64,000 nt of DNA, from contig NZ_FNSY01000001.1 in the NCBI RefSeq assembly GCF_900105515.1, positions 3,162,001-3,226,000 of the forward strand, written 5' to 3'. The translations under genes and the position numbers were made by a program. Below, piece after piece: positions 53,990-62,397 of this stretch (positions are counted from its first letter, which is position 1; every line of letters begins with the position of its first letter). The notes below the pieces were generated by a model that saw only the letters and a program-made list of their open reading frames with translations, had not been told where the DNA came from and ran no database searches. This DNA comes from Streptomyces sp. 2131.1. Lineage in GTDB: Bacteria; Actinomycetota; Actinomycetes; Streptomycetales; Streptomycetaceae.

Positions 53990-54051
53990 TCCGTCCCGGT
54001 CCCCCGTACGGCCTTGGGGTGCTGCATGGCGGTGCCACCACAAGGCGAAAA

Positions 54052-54091
54052 GGGTCCGCCCCGCACTCCCTCGGGAGTGCGGGGCGGACCC
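54052..54091. terminator. bidirectional terminator between pstB and PiT gene
   Basis: An 18-19-base perfect stem: 54052-54070 with 54073-54091, tight loop, in the gap between convergent genes. Confidence 0.9.
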
Positions 54092-54108
54092 ACGTACAGC
54101 AGCCGGCG

Positions 54109-55107
54109 TCAGCCGAACATCAGGTAGACGACCCCGTAGCTCCCGGCGGCGACAAGCGCCGCCGCCGGCATCGTGATGAACCAGCCGAGGATGATGTTCT
54201 TCGCGACCCCCCAGCGCACCGCGTTCACGCGCTTCGTCGCGCCCACACCCATGATCGCCGAGGTGATCACGTGCGTGGTCGAGATCGGCGCGTGGAAGAG
54301 GAAAGCCGAGCCGAACATGATCGACGCGCCCGTGGTCTCCGCGGCGAACCCCTGCGGCGGGTCGAGCTCGATGATCTTCCGGCCGAGCGTACGCATGATG
54401 CGCCAGCCGCCCGCGTACGTGCCCAGCGACAGCATCAGCGCGCAGACGAGCTTCACCCAGACCGGGATCGGGTCGTTCGGGGACTCGACGTCGGCGATGA
54501 CCAGGGCCATCACCACGATGCCCATCGTCTTCTGCGCGTCCTGGAGGCCGTGACCGAGCGCCATGCCCGCGGCAGACACCGTCTGCGCGATGCGGAATCC
54601 GCGCTTGGCCTTGTGCGGGTTGGCCTTCCGGAACATCCACATGATGGCGACCATCACCAGATAACCGACCACCAGGCCGATCACCGGGGAGACGAACATC
54701 GGGATGACGACCTTGTCGAGCACCCCGTCCCAGTGCACCATCGTCCCGCCGGCCAGCGCCGCGCCGACCATGCCGCCGAACAGCGCGTGCGAGGACGACG
54801 AGGGCAGCCCGAAGTACCAGGTGATCAGGTTCCAGATGACGGCGCCGACGAGCGCGGCGAAGAGGATGCCCATCCCCTTGTGGCCCTCGGGCGTCGCGAT
54901 CAGGCCCTCACTGACGGTCTTGGCGACCCCACTGCCGAGGAACGCGCCCGCGAGGTTCATCACCGCCGCCATCGCCAGCGCCGCACGCGGGGTCAGCGCC
55001 CGCGTCGAGACCGACGTGGCGATCGCGTTCGCCGAGTCGTGGAAGCCGTTGGTGTACGTGAAGCCGAGCGCGACACCGATGGTCACGATCAGTACGAAGG
55101 TGTCCAC
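54109..55107 (-). CDS. pitH1: low-affinity inorganic phosphate transporter (PiT family)
   Basis: A 332-residue membrane transporter for metal-phosphate with the two PiT signature repeats: the first GFHDSANAIATSVSTRAL near residue 23, the second GHGLQDAQKTMGIVVMAL near 175, plus FHAPISTTHVITSAIMGVGA. About ten helices. Complements Pst when phosphate is plentiful. The DUF47 gene lies five bases upstream in one operon. I recall this as pitH1 in S. coelicolor. No PHO box seen upstream. Confidence 0.95.
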   Translation of the reverse strand: MDTFVLIVTIGVALGFTYTNGFHDSANAIATSVSTRALTPRAALAMAAVMNLAGAFLGSGVAKTVSEGLIATPEGHKGMGILFAALVGAVIWNLITWYFGLPSSSSHALFGGMVGAALAGGTMVHWDGVLDKVVIPMFVSPVIGLVVGYLVMVAIMWMFRKANPHKAKRGFRIAQTVSAAGMALGHGLQDAQKTMGIVVMALVIADVESPNDPIPVWVKLVCALMLSLGTYAGGWRIMRTLGRKIIELDPPQGFAAETTGASIMFGSAFLFHAPISTTHVITSAIMGVGATKRVNAVRWGVAKNIILGWFITMPAAALVAAGSYGVVYLMFG

Positions 55108-55112
55108 GTGGT

Positions 55113-55733
55113 TCAGGACTCCTTGACCGCGATGGTCTCCACCGTGTTCGCGACGTGCTCGAACGCGTCGGCAGCCTCTTCCAGCACGTCCACGATCTGC
55201 TTCAGCTTCAGCACCTCTATGGCGTCGTACTTGCCGTTGAAGAGGTGGGCGAGCAGCTTGCGGTGGATCTGGTCGGCCTGGTTCTCCAGGCGGTTGACCT
55301 CGATCCAGTACTCGGTGAGGTTGTCCATCGTGCGCAGACCCGGCATGGCCTCGGCGGTCAGTTCGGCCGCCCGCGCCAGCACCTCGACCTGCTGCTCCAC
55401 GCCCTTGGGAAGCTGGTCGATCTGGTACAGCACGACCAGGTCGACGGCCTCCTCCATGAAGTCCATGATGTCGTCGAGCGACGACGCGAGGTTGTAAATG
55501 TCCTCGCGGTCGAACGGCGTAATGAAGGAGGAGTTCAGCTGGTGGAAGATCGCGTGGGTGGCGTCGTCCCCCGCGTGCTCCGCTGCCCGCATACGCTCCG
55601 CGATCTCGACTCGGGAGGCAGAATCCGCCCCGAGCAGTTCCATCAGGAGTTTCGAGCCCGTGACGATGTTGTCCGCGGATGCGGAGAACATGTCGTAGAA
55701 GCTCGTCTCCCTGGGGGTCAGACGAAAACGCAC
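55113..55733 (-). CDS. DUF47 (PhoU-like) phosphate transport regulator
   Basis: A 206-residue helical protein of the Pit-accessory DUF47 family: MRFRLTPRETSFYDMFSASADNIVTGSKLLMEL, EHAGDDATHAIFHQLNSSFITPFDREDIYNLASSLDDIMDFMEEAVDL. It is structurally like PhoU and modulates the PiT partner. First gene of the operon with the transporter. The region upstream, shared with csoR, has the CsoR operator on the csoR side. Confidence 0.93.
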   Translation of the reverse strand: MRFRLTPRETSFYDMFSASADNIVTGSKLLMELLGADSASRVEIAERMRAAEHAGDDATHAIFHQLNSSFITPFDREDIYNLASSLDDIMDFMEEAVDLVVLYQIDQLPKGVEQQVEVLARAAELTAEAMPGLRTMDNLTEYWIEVNRLENQADQIHRKLLAHLFNGKYDAIEVLKLKQIVDVLEEAADAFEHVANTVETIAVKES

Positions 55734-55880
55734 GTGGGGTCCTCGGGGTGCTTTGGATTCGGTCAGGCTGATGCTAGGCGCATCATCCGGCCACGGCTAA
55801 CCGGCATTCTTCAGTGTCGCGCATCAGGCACAGTGATCAGCACGGGACCCCGGTCACGTTTCAGCTGAATTCGTTAGGAT

Positions 55881-55897
55881 ATACCCACCAGGGGTAT
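55881..55897. promoter_or_regulatory. CsoR copper operator
   Basis: ATACCC (55881-55886), five-base spacer ACCAG, GGGTAT (55892-55897): a perfect inverted repeat matching the CsoR site, about 35 bases before csoR. Indicates copper-dependent autoregulation. Confidence 0.85.
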
Positions 55898-55933
55898 TCA
55901 AACGGCAGGGTAAAGGGAAAACGGGAGGCAGCA

Positions 55934-56311
55934 ATGACGACCACCGAGGCCACGGGCACGCAACCCGCACCGGACGCGGCACCCGGCGCGGCCCCCGTCG
56001 AAGCCGTCGTGACCGACCACGACCGCGGAATACACGGCTACCACCACCAGAAGACCGAGCACCTCAAGCGCCTGCGCCGCATCGAGGGCCAGATCCGCGG
56101 CCTCCAGCGCATGGTCGACGAGGACGTCTACTGCATCGACATACTCACCCAGGTCTCGGCGTCCACCAAGGCCCTCCAGTCCTTCGCGCTCCAGCTCCTG
56201 GAGGAGCACCTGCGCCACTGCGTCGCCGACGCGGCCCTCAAGGGCGGCGAGGAGGTCGACGCGAAGGTCGAGGAGGCCACCAAGGCCATCGCCCGCCTGC
56301 TGCGCACCTGA
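55934..56311 (+). CDS. csoR: copper-sensing repressor CsoR
   Basis: A 125-residue all-helical repressor released from DNA by Cu(I). The Cu ligands are Cys67, His92 and Cys96, with spacing (25 and 4) identical to S. lividans CsoR Cys75/His100/Cys104. The N-terminal 35 residues are acidic and disordered, typical of Streptomyces CsoR. ATG at 55934. Its own operator lies just upstream. No copper pump is adjacent, so it controls distant copper genes. Confidence 0.95.
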   Translation: MTTTEATGTQPAPDAAPGAAPVEAVVTDHDRGIHGYHHQKTEHLKRLRRIEGQIRGLQRMVDEDVYCIDILTQVSASTKALQSFALQLLEEHLRHCVADAALKGGEEVDAKVEEATKAIARLLRT

Positions 56312-56322
56312 TTCCGCCCCCG

Positions 56323-56526
56323 TCAGCCCTGGTGGTGGCCCTGCCGGGGAACGGTGGTGCGGTCGGTGCCCGCCTTCACGTCGAGCACCTCGTCGATACG
56401 GTCCGCGCTGAGCCGTTCCCCGATCGCCGCCGAGGCCGCGATCATCAGTTCCCCGCACAGCTCGATCTCGGCGAGCGCCACATGGTCCGATACGGCCGGG
56501 GCCCCGAGCGTCACCACGTCACTCAC
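56323..56526 (-). CDS. small conserved-looking protein, unknown function
   Basis: A 67-residue acidic protein: VVTLGAPAVSDHVALAEIEL, then CGELMIAASAAIGERLSADRIDEVLDV, ending RQGHHQG. I recall similar short proteins next to csoR in other Streptomyces. The GTG at 56526 has GAGAGG very close; a GTG at 56517 has a better spacing and may be the true start. Convergent with csoR, 11 bases apart. Function unknown. Confidence 0.6.
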   Translation of the reverse strand: MSDVVTLGAPAVSDHVALAEIELCGELMIAASAAIGERLSADRIDEVLDVKAGTDRTTVPRQGHHQG

Positions 56527-56657
56527 CTCTCACTGCCGTCACCGGCTTTCCAGGGTAGAGAGCCCGACACGCGCCGCGCATGGCACGGACGGACCATTTC
56601 GCCGCCACCGGAGGGCTAGGGCGTGTCCCAGGAGACGCGGGGCCGGTGCGATTCATC

Positions 56658-57518
56658 TCACGCCCGCCCCTGCTCGATCTCACCGGTGTAGATGTCCCGC
56701 TCCGCCGGCAGCCGTACGGCCACCGGCGCCCCGAACCCGTACAGCAGCGTCGTCGAGACCACCTCCGCCGCCGCGCCCTCGTTGGCGAAGCTGAACCGGT
56801 GGCGCACCTTGCGCAACCGGCCCTCCTCGTCCAGATACGCGTCGAACGGCACGGTCCGCGTGCGGAACCCTTTCGCCGCCGCCGCCAGCGACGCCCGCGA
56901 GCCGGGACCCGCCTGCCGCGCCGCCCGGCCGATGTCGGCCGTCCCCCGGTAGTGCCGTACGGTCACCCCGGCCAGGTCCGTCTCGCCCACGTACGTCACG
57001 GCCCCCGCGCCGCGCAGCAGTTCGGCGGCGGCCAGCGGATCGGTCACCCCGCCGGTGACGAGGTTCCCGTCCTCCAGCGTCGTCGTGTCGATACGCACCC
57101 ACTTGCCGGCGGGCACCCCGGCGCCCCGGTTCATCATGTACAGCGCGCCCGGGGCCAGCAGCTCCGTGATCGGCCGGTGCTCCTCCTCGCCCGCCGCGTC
57201 CGGCGGCAGCACGACCTTCAGCCGCCCCGCCCCGGCCCGGAAGTCGTACGCCCCGGTTCCGCGGATCGTGACCCGGGTGCCACCGGCCGCCGTCTCCATC
57301 GACGTACTCACCCCGGCGCTCGCGACCCCCTCGCCGGCGAGCACCGACGCCGCCCGCCGCACCACATCGGAGGCCCCGTCCCGGGCGTCCGCCGCGGCGG
57401 CGGCGCGGTCGACGCCCCCGTCGCCCGCGCACCCGGCGGCCGCCGCCACCACGCCCGCCACGGCGAGGGCACGCAGTGCGCGCACCCCGCCTCCGGCCCT
57501 GTGCTGCTGCACCACCAT
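56658..57518 (-). CDS. lipoprotein of unknown function
   Basis: A 286-residue lipoprotein: signal peptide with lipobox AAGC at Cys30, then a domain with SAGVSTSMETAAGGTRVTIRGTGAYDF and APGALYMMNRGAGVPAGKWVRIDTTTL, and later HYRGTADIGR and VPFDAYLDEEGRLRKVRHRF. This layout resembles LppX/LprG-type or outer-membrane-sorting-like lipoproteins of actinomycetes (a curved beta sheet that may bind lipid). The ATG at 57518 is chosen for the signal peptide. The upstream region has tandem repeats. Confidence 0.8.
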   Translation of the reverse strand: MVVQQHRAGGGVRALRALAVAGVVAAAAGCAGDGGVDRAAAAADARDGASDVVRRAASVLAGEGVASAGVSTSMETAAGGTRVTIRGTGAYDFRAGAGRLKVVLPPDAAGEEEHRPITELLAPGALYMMNRGAGVPAGKWVRIDTTTLEDGNLVTGGVTDPLAAAELLRGAGAVTYVGETDLAGVTVRHYRGTADIGRAARQAGPGSRASLAAAAKGFRTRTVPFDAYLDEEGRLRKVRHRFSFANEGAAAEVVSTTLLYGFGAPVAVRLPAERDIYTGEIEQGRA

Positions 57519-57884
57519 CGCCTGCCATCCCCAACGACGTACCGCTTGCCCGAGGCCCCACCCGCTTCGCATAACGACAGCCCCTGGCGCCTGTAACGTC
57601 CTGGACCCCGATTGGCACCATGCGGTGGGCCGGGCGGGGGGCGGGGCGGGTCCGGGGGGTCTGCCGGGCGGGGGGGCGGGGCCGTGTCCGGTCCGAGGCT
57701 GTCCGGCCGGCCGGCGCGGGCCCGGTCCGAGGCTGTCCGGCAGGCCGGGGCGGGCCCGGTCCGAGGCTGTCCGGCCAGGCCGGCCCGCAGCGGCCAGGTC
57801 CGCGGCACCCGGGACGTCACCCCCCCGGTGGCCCGTTCCCCGGACCCCTCCCGGCCGGGCCGCCCCGCCCAGTACCGTGGTCGC
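57519..57884. other. 366-base intergenic region with 34-base repeats
   Basis: No gene seen. It holds three tandem 34-base repeats (57688-57789, listed separately) and very GC-rich sequence. Promoters of the divergent lipoprotein (minus) and of the small Cys protein (plus) must lie at its ends. Confidence 0.5.
57688..57789 (+). repeat. three tandem 34-base repeats
   Basis: Copies begin at 57688, 57722 and 57756, each starting CCGGTCCGAGGCTGTCCGGC and continuing with a GGCCGG/GGGCC-rich part that varies by a few bases. They are in a divergent intergenic region. Confidence 0.9.
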
Positions 57885-58058
57885 GTGTACGACCAACACG
57901 CCGCCGAGGTCCCGCCGGCCCGGCCCGCCCATGAGCCCACCACCGTCGAACGCGGCTCGTTCTGCACCGCCCGCTGCGCCTGCGGCTGGTCCGGCCCCGC
58001 CCGCCGGTCACGCGACCGGGCCCGCGCGGACGCCGATGAACACCGCACCACGGCCTGA
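57885..58058 (+). CDS. 57-residue Cys-containing small protein
   Basis: GTG at 57885 to TGA at 58056-58058. Product starts VYDQHAAEVPPARPAHEPTT, with a core FCTARCACGWSGPARRSRDR holding three cysteines (C-x3-C-x-C) and ending DADEHRTTA. The CxxxCxCGW...RRSRDRAR pattern recalls small conserved Streptomyces proteins; the cysteines could bind a metal. Codon bias is good. The ribosome site is weak. It lies 42 bases before the flavin oxidase gene, so co-transcription is possible. Confidence 0.6.
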   Translation: MYDQHAAEVPPARPAHEPTTVERGSFCTARCACGWSGPARRSRDRARADADEHRTTA

Positions 58059-58100
58059 GCACCGGCCCTCCCCTCCCCCTCTCCCCCACCCGGAGGTCCG

Positions 58101-59690
58101 ATGACCCCGCCGACCCGGCGCTCCCTCCTCGCGGCCGGCGCCGCCGCCGCCCTCACCGGTGCCACGACGACCGCCTGCGAGGGCGCCGACTCGACGGACC
58201 CGGCACCCGGCGACACCCCGGCGCCCACCAGGTCCGACCCGTCCCCGGCCCCCTCGAAGTCCGCGCCCTCCGGCCCGGCGGACTGGCCCGCGCTGGCCAA
58301 GAGCCTCGACGGCCCCGTGATCCGCCCCGGCGACACCGCCTACCCGACGGCCCGTCAGCTCTACAACACCCGCTTCGACGGCCAGAAACCGGCCGGGATC
58401 GCCTACGTCCGGCACGAGGACGACATCCGCGAGTGCCTCGCCTTCGCCCGCCGCGCCTCCGTACCGGTCGCGATCCGCAACGGCGGCCACTCCTACGCCG
58501 GCTGGTCGAGCGGCAACGGGCGCCTGGTCATTGACGTCTCGTCGCTCTCCCGCGTGGAGGGGAACGGCACGATCGGCGCGGGCGCCAAGCTCCTCGACGT
58601 CTACGAGGGCCTCGCCGCGCACGGCGTCACGATCCCCGGCGGCTCCTGCCCCACGGTCGGCATCTCCGGTCTCACCCTCGGCGGCGGCCACGGAGTCGCC
58701 GCCCGCGCCTACGGCCTGACCTGCGACAACCTCACCTCCGCCACTCTCGTCACCGCCGACGGCCACACGGTGACCGCCGACGCCAAACGCAACCCCGACC
58801 TCTTCTGGGCGCTGCGCGGCGCGGGCAACGGAAACTTCGGCGTCGTCACGAAGCTCCGCTTCCGTACGCACTCCGCCCCCCAGACCGTCACCGCGTACAT
58901 GTCCTGGCCGTGGTCGCGCGCCCGGAACGTCGTCACCGCCTGGCAGGCCTGGGGCCCCGACCAGCCCGACGAGATCTGGTCCGCCGTGCACCTCGCGGCC
59001 GGCCCCGGCGGCAGCAACCCGACGGTCTCGGTCTCGGCGTTCAGCCTCGGCACGTACGGGGACCTCCAGAACGCCGTCGACCGCCTGGCCGACCGCATCG
59101 GCGCACCCGCCACCTCGGTCTCGCTGCGCCGCCGCGGCTACCGGGAGGCGATGCTCGTGTACGCGGGCTGCTCGGGCATCACCGACGCGCAGTGCCACCT
59201 GCCTGGCACCACGCCGGGCCGCACCGCGCAGGGCACCCTCCAGCGCGAGACGTACGCCGCCGCCTCCGACTTCTACGACCGCTCACTGCCCCCGGCGGGC
59301 GTATCGGCCCTGCTCTCCGCGGTCCAGGCGTTCACCAAGCTCTCCCCCGGCCGGGGCGGCGGCGGCTCGGTCGCGCTGACCGCGCTGGGCGGGGCGGTCA
59401 ACCGCGTCGACCCGAAGGCCACGGCGTTCGTCCACCGCCGCTCCCGGATGCTCGCCCAGTACATCGGCGCCTGGCGCCCGGGTACCCCGGGCACCGCCCA
59501 GCAGAAGTGGCTGAAAGACACCCATGCGGCGATGCGCCCGTACGCCTCCGGCGCGGCGTACCAGAACTACACGGACCCGTCCCTGTCCAACTGGCGCCAG
59601 GCGTACTACGGCACGGGGACGACCCGCCTGGCCCAGGTGAAGAAGCGGTACGACCCGGAGGGGCTGTTCACGTACCCGCAGGGGGTGTAG
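58101..59690 (+). CDS. secreted FAD-linked oxidase (berberine bridge enzyme-like)
   Basis: A 529-residue oxidase of the BBE/VAO family. The start has a twin-arginine-like RRSLL and a lipobox-like TTACEG (Cys26). The FAD domain has RNGGHSYAGWSSGNG with His130 and GSCPTVGISGLTLGGGHG with Cys183, so FAD may be bound by both. The C-terminal BBE motif is present (YQNYTDPSLSNWRQAYYG). It oxidises alcohols or sugars, or ring-closes a natural product; substrate unknown. Followed by a terminator. Confidence 0.9.
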   Translation: MTPPTRRSLLAAGAAAALTGATTTACEGADSTDPAPGDTPAPTRSDPSPAPSKSAPSGPADWPALAKSLDGPVIRPGDTAYPTARQLYNTRFDGQKPAGIAYVRHEDDIRECLAFARRASVPVAIRNGGHSYAGWSSGNGRLVIDVSSLSRVEGNGTIGAGAKLLDVYEGLAAHGVTIPGGSCPTVGISGLTLGGGHGVAARAYGLTCDNLTSATLVTADGHTVTADAKRNPDLFWALRGAGNGNFGVVTKLRFRTHSAPQTVTAYMSWPWSRARNVVTAWQAWGPDQPDEIWSAVHLAAGPGGSNPTVSVSAFSLGTYGDLQNAVDRLADRIGAPATSVSLRRRGYREAMLVYAGCSGITDAQCHLPGTTPGRTAQGTLQRETYAAASDFYDRSLPPAGVSALLSAVQAFTKLSPGRGGGGSVALTALGGAVNRVDPKATAFVHRRSRMLAQYIGAWRPGTPGTAQQKWLKDTHAAMRPYASGAAYQNYTDPSLSNWRQAYYGTGTTRLAQVKKRYDPEGLFTYPQGV

Positions 59691-59731
59691 GAGCGGGAGC
59701 GCGCTGCGACCGCCCTGACCCCGGAAACACC

Positions 59732-59764
59732 TGTGCCCCGGAAGCCGATGCCTTCCGGGGCACA
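59732..59764. terminator. bidirectional terminator
   Basis: TGTGCCCCGGAAG (59732-59744) and CTTCCGGGGCACA (59752-59764): perfect 13-base stem, 7-base loop, between the convergent oxidase and PAP2 genes. Confidence 0.85.
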
Positions 59765-59780
59765 CGTCAATGCCGGTCCC

Positions 59781-60512
59781 TCAGGCCGCCAGGCCCTTCT
59801 CACCGTCGGAGCCGCCGCCGCGCGAACCGGGCCGCGGCTCGGGGATCCCGACCGCGTCGTCCCGGCCGGAGGCCACCACCCGGGGCCGGCGCGAACGGAC
59901 GAGCGGGCCCAGGCGGGGCGACCGGGAGACCGCCCCCACCAGAGGCGTCAGCAGCATCATGGCCAGCGGGGCGAGGAGCAACGCGACGGCTGTACCGAGG
60001 GCGAAGCCGCCGATGACGTCGGTCGGATAGTGGACGCCCATGTAGATCCGGCAGAAGCCCTCCAGCAGAGCGAGCCCGATGGCCGCGATGCCGAACTTCC
60101 GATGGGCGACGAAGAGCCCGACGCCGAGCGCCATCGCCATCGTGGCGTGGTCGCTGACGAACGAGAAGTCGTTCTTGCCGTCGACCAGGACGTCGAGACC
60201 CGAGTGGTCCTTGAACGGCCGCGGCCGTTCGACGAATCCGCGGATCGGGATGTTGATGAGCAACGCGATACCGGCCGCGAGCGGAGCCCAGACGAGCCCG
60301 GCCACCGCCGACACCGACTCCTCGGCCGTGCCGCGCCGGCGAACGCTCCACCAGCACCACAGGACCACGAGGACCATGCCGAGCATGATCCCGTACTCTC
60401 CGACGAACTCCATGACCCGGTCGAACCAGGTGGGAGCGGACTTGGCGAGCCCGTTGATGTCGTAGAGCAGGCTGACGTCGGGGTTCGACCCATCCAGTGC
60501 GAGTCCAGCCAT
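59781..60512 (-). CDS. PAP2 family membrane phosphatase
   Basis: A 243-residue membrane enzyme with about five helices. Catalytic motifs: C1 near FVERPRPFKD (R-P), C2 FVSDHATMAMALG with SDH in place of SGH, and C3 CRIYMGVHYPTDVIGG with Arg and His. Such enzymes dephosphorylate phosphatidate or undecaprenyl diphosphate; undecaprenyl-PP phosphatase would fit cell-wall recycling. The ATG at 60512 is used. A charged, Gly-rich tail follows. Next to a lytic transglycosylase gene. Confidence 0.88.
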   Translation of the reverse strand: MAGLALDGSNPDVSLLYDINGLAKSAPTWFDRVMEFVGEYGIMLGMVLVVLWCWWSVRRRGTAEESVSAVAGLVWAPLAAGIALLINIPIRGFVERPRPFKDHSGLDVLVDGKNDFSFVSDHATMAMALGVGLFVAHRKFGIAAIGLALLEGFCRIYMGVHYPTDVIGGFALGTAVALLLAPLAMMLLTPLVGAVSRSPRLGPLVRSRRPRVVASGRDDAVGIPEPRPGSRGGGSDGEKGLAA

Positions 60513-60755
60513 CTGCTGCTGCCCCTTGCCTTGTCTGCTGCTGCGGCACACGTCCCTGTGCGCCGCGATTCACGAACCCCCGTGTTGTTCGGTTCGCCCA
60601 GGTCGATCAATCACACGCCCACCAGAGAACGACGCGCACCGCGTGTACGTTCCACTCTCCACCGAATGATCACCATGACGTTATCGAAGAGTGACACAAC
60701 GTCGCAGCTCAGGGCCCGGGCTTCACGGAGAGTTCCGGCCACCGGCACGCGTGGG

Positions 60756-61766
60756 TCAGGCCGCGGGCTGCGTGGTCGGCAGAGCCGCGGCGCCGTCCTT
60801 GGTCACGCGTGTGGCACCGAAGTAATCGGGCGTGTCGATCTTGTCGAACCGGATGACCGCCCCAGTGTACGGAGCGTTGATCATGTACCCGCCTCCGACG
60901 TAGAGGCCGACGTGATGAATGGCACGCGAATTCGTCAGATCGTCGGAGAAGAACACCAGGTCGCCGGGGAGCAGTTCGTCACGCGAAGGATGCGGCCCGG
61001 CGTTGTACTGGTCGTTCGCCACGCGGGGCAGCTCGATGTCGACCGTGCGGTACGCGGCCTGGGTCAGCCCGGAACAGTCGAACCGCCCGCCCTGCTCGGG
61101 CGTACCGTTGCCGCCCCACAGATACTTGGTGCCGAGCTTCTTCTGCGCGAAATAGATGGCCCCGGCCGCCTGCTGGGAGGGCTGCACCCGCCCGACGGGC
61201 CGCGCGAAGCTCTTCTCCAGGGACCGGATGATCTTGACGTAGTTCCTGGTCTCGGAGATGTTCGGGACCCCGCCGGACTTGATCACGCGGTACGCCCCCG
61301 CGTTGTAGGCGGCGAGCATGTTGTCCGTGGGGTCGCCGGCCACCTTCTTCACGTACCCGGCGAGCTCGCAGTCGTAGGACGCGGCGGACGGGATGGCGTC
61401 GGCCGGGTCCCACACGTCCCGGTCCCCGTCCCCGTCCCCGTCGATGCCGTGCCCGGCCCAGGTCCCGGGGATGAACTGCGCGATGCCCTGCGCGGCGGCG
61501 GCACTCTGGGCGCGGGGGTTCCAGCCGCTCTCCTGGTAGAGCTGCGCGGCGAGCAGTGCGGGGTTGATGGCGGGACAGAGGTTCCCCCACTTCTGCACGA
61601 GCCCCTGGTACTTGGCCGGCACCGCCCCCTTGGCCAACGCGACGGCCCCCCCACCGCCACCCCCCACGAGCCCGGCGGCAGCGGAGTAGGTCCCGACGAC
61701 AAGCAACGCCACGAAACACGCAGCGCCCCCGACACCCATCCCCACGGCCAACCAGAATTTACGCAC
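60756..61766 (-). CDS. lytic transglycosylase plus NlpC/P60 hydrolase
   Basis: A 336-residue secreted cell-wall hydrolase with two catalytic domains. After a signal/TM segment (FWLAVGMGVGGAACFVALLVVG) comes a lysozyme-like domain with the catalytic Glu in LYQESGWNPRAQS, and QGIAQFIPGTWAGHG, MLAAYNAGAYRV (SLT). Then NlpC/P60 with Cys in FDCSGLTQAAYR and His in IHHVGLYVGGGYMINAP. It cuts both glycan and peptide bonds, similar to Swl and CwlT enzymes. GTG at 61766; weak ribosome site. Confidence 0.92.
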   Translation of the reverse strand: MRKFWLAVGMGVGGAACFVALLVVGTYSAAAGLVGGGGGGAVALAKGAVPAKYQGLVQKWGNLCPAINPALLAAQLYQESGWNPRAQSAAAAQGIAQFIPGTWAGHGIDGDGDGDRDVWDPADAIPSAASYDCELAGYVKKVAGDPTDNMLAAYNAGAYRVIKSGGVPNISETRNYVKIIRSLEKSFARPVGRVQPSQQAAGAIYFAQKKLGTKYLWGGNGTPEQGGRFDCSGLTQAAYRTVDIELPRVANDQYNAGPHPSRDELLPGDLVFFSDDLTNSRAIHHVGLYVGGGYMINAPYTGAVIRFDKIDTPDYFGATRVTKDGAAALPTTQPAA

Positions 61767-61848
61767 CCGTCAACCATCCCCCATCGGGGCGGGTTTCGGG
61801 GAGCGCTTTCGACGGTGTGTACGAGTCAACGGGGCGCACGGATGGCGC

Positions 61849-62397
61849 TCACGAAGCGCCGGCAGACCAGAAGTCGTCGCGGACGTTGGGCGCTGGGATC
61901 GGTTCGCCCACGTGCTGCGCCCCCCCGGGCCGCGGAAGAGGTTTTGAGACCGAGGACCGTTCCACGCAGGGCGTAGCCACCTCAAAGAACGCCTGCCCGC
62001 GCCCCCCGATAAGCAGCCTCACACGAAATTTGTCTGGTGTTTCAAAATAGGTCGCAGGACTTTGCGCACTGGCATTAACTCCTACTTGACGATACCCCGC
62101 CCTCTGCCACTCGCGCTCAACTACACCCAGAAAGCTTCCCCTACGCTCCTCCGAGATCACTGTTGTCACTGCCCTCCTGCGCGATACGTCGCAGCTACCT
62201 TCAGTTGACTCCCCGTGCACCCACTCTACCGGCGGCTCGATTCCAGAAAATGTCTCGTCGAGAATCCTATCTGCCCGGTCGGCAGCCTCTTGCATGTTCA
62301 CTCCGCCACTCCTCCCCTCATCCCCGGATCCACTTGTCGGCGCACAACTCGAAAGCACCAGCACTGCTGCAATCATGGCGCTCGTTCGGACCTTCAC
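61849..62397 (-). CDS. lipoprotein paired with alpha/beta hydrolase
   Basis: A 182-residue lipoprotein: MKVRTSAMIAAVLVLSSCAP with lipobox at Cys18. The mature part has Glu/Arg-rich regions, a Cys in EGSCDVSRR and another in VATPCVERS (possible disulphide). No family recognised. It overlaps the preceding hydrolase by four bases, so they are translated together. GC content here is near 50%, far below the window average. An immunity or chaperone role for the partner is possible but unproven. Confidence 0.75.
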   Translation of the reverse strand: MKVRTSAMIAAVLVLSSCAPTSGSGDEGRSGGVNMQEAADRADRILDETFSGIEPPVEWVHGESTEGSCDVSRRRAVTTVISEERRGSFLGVVEREWQRAGYRQVGVNASAQSPATYFETPDKFRVRLLIGGRGQAFFEVATPCVERSSVSKPLPRPGGAQHVGEPIPAPNVRDDFWSAGAS

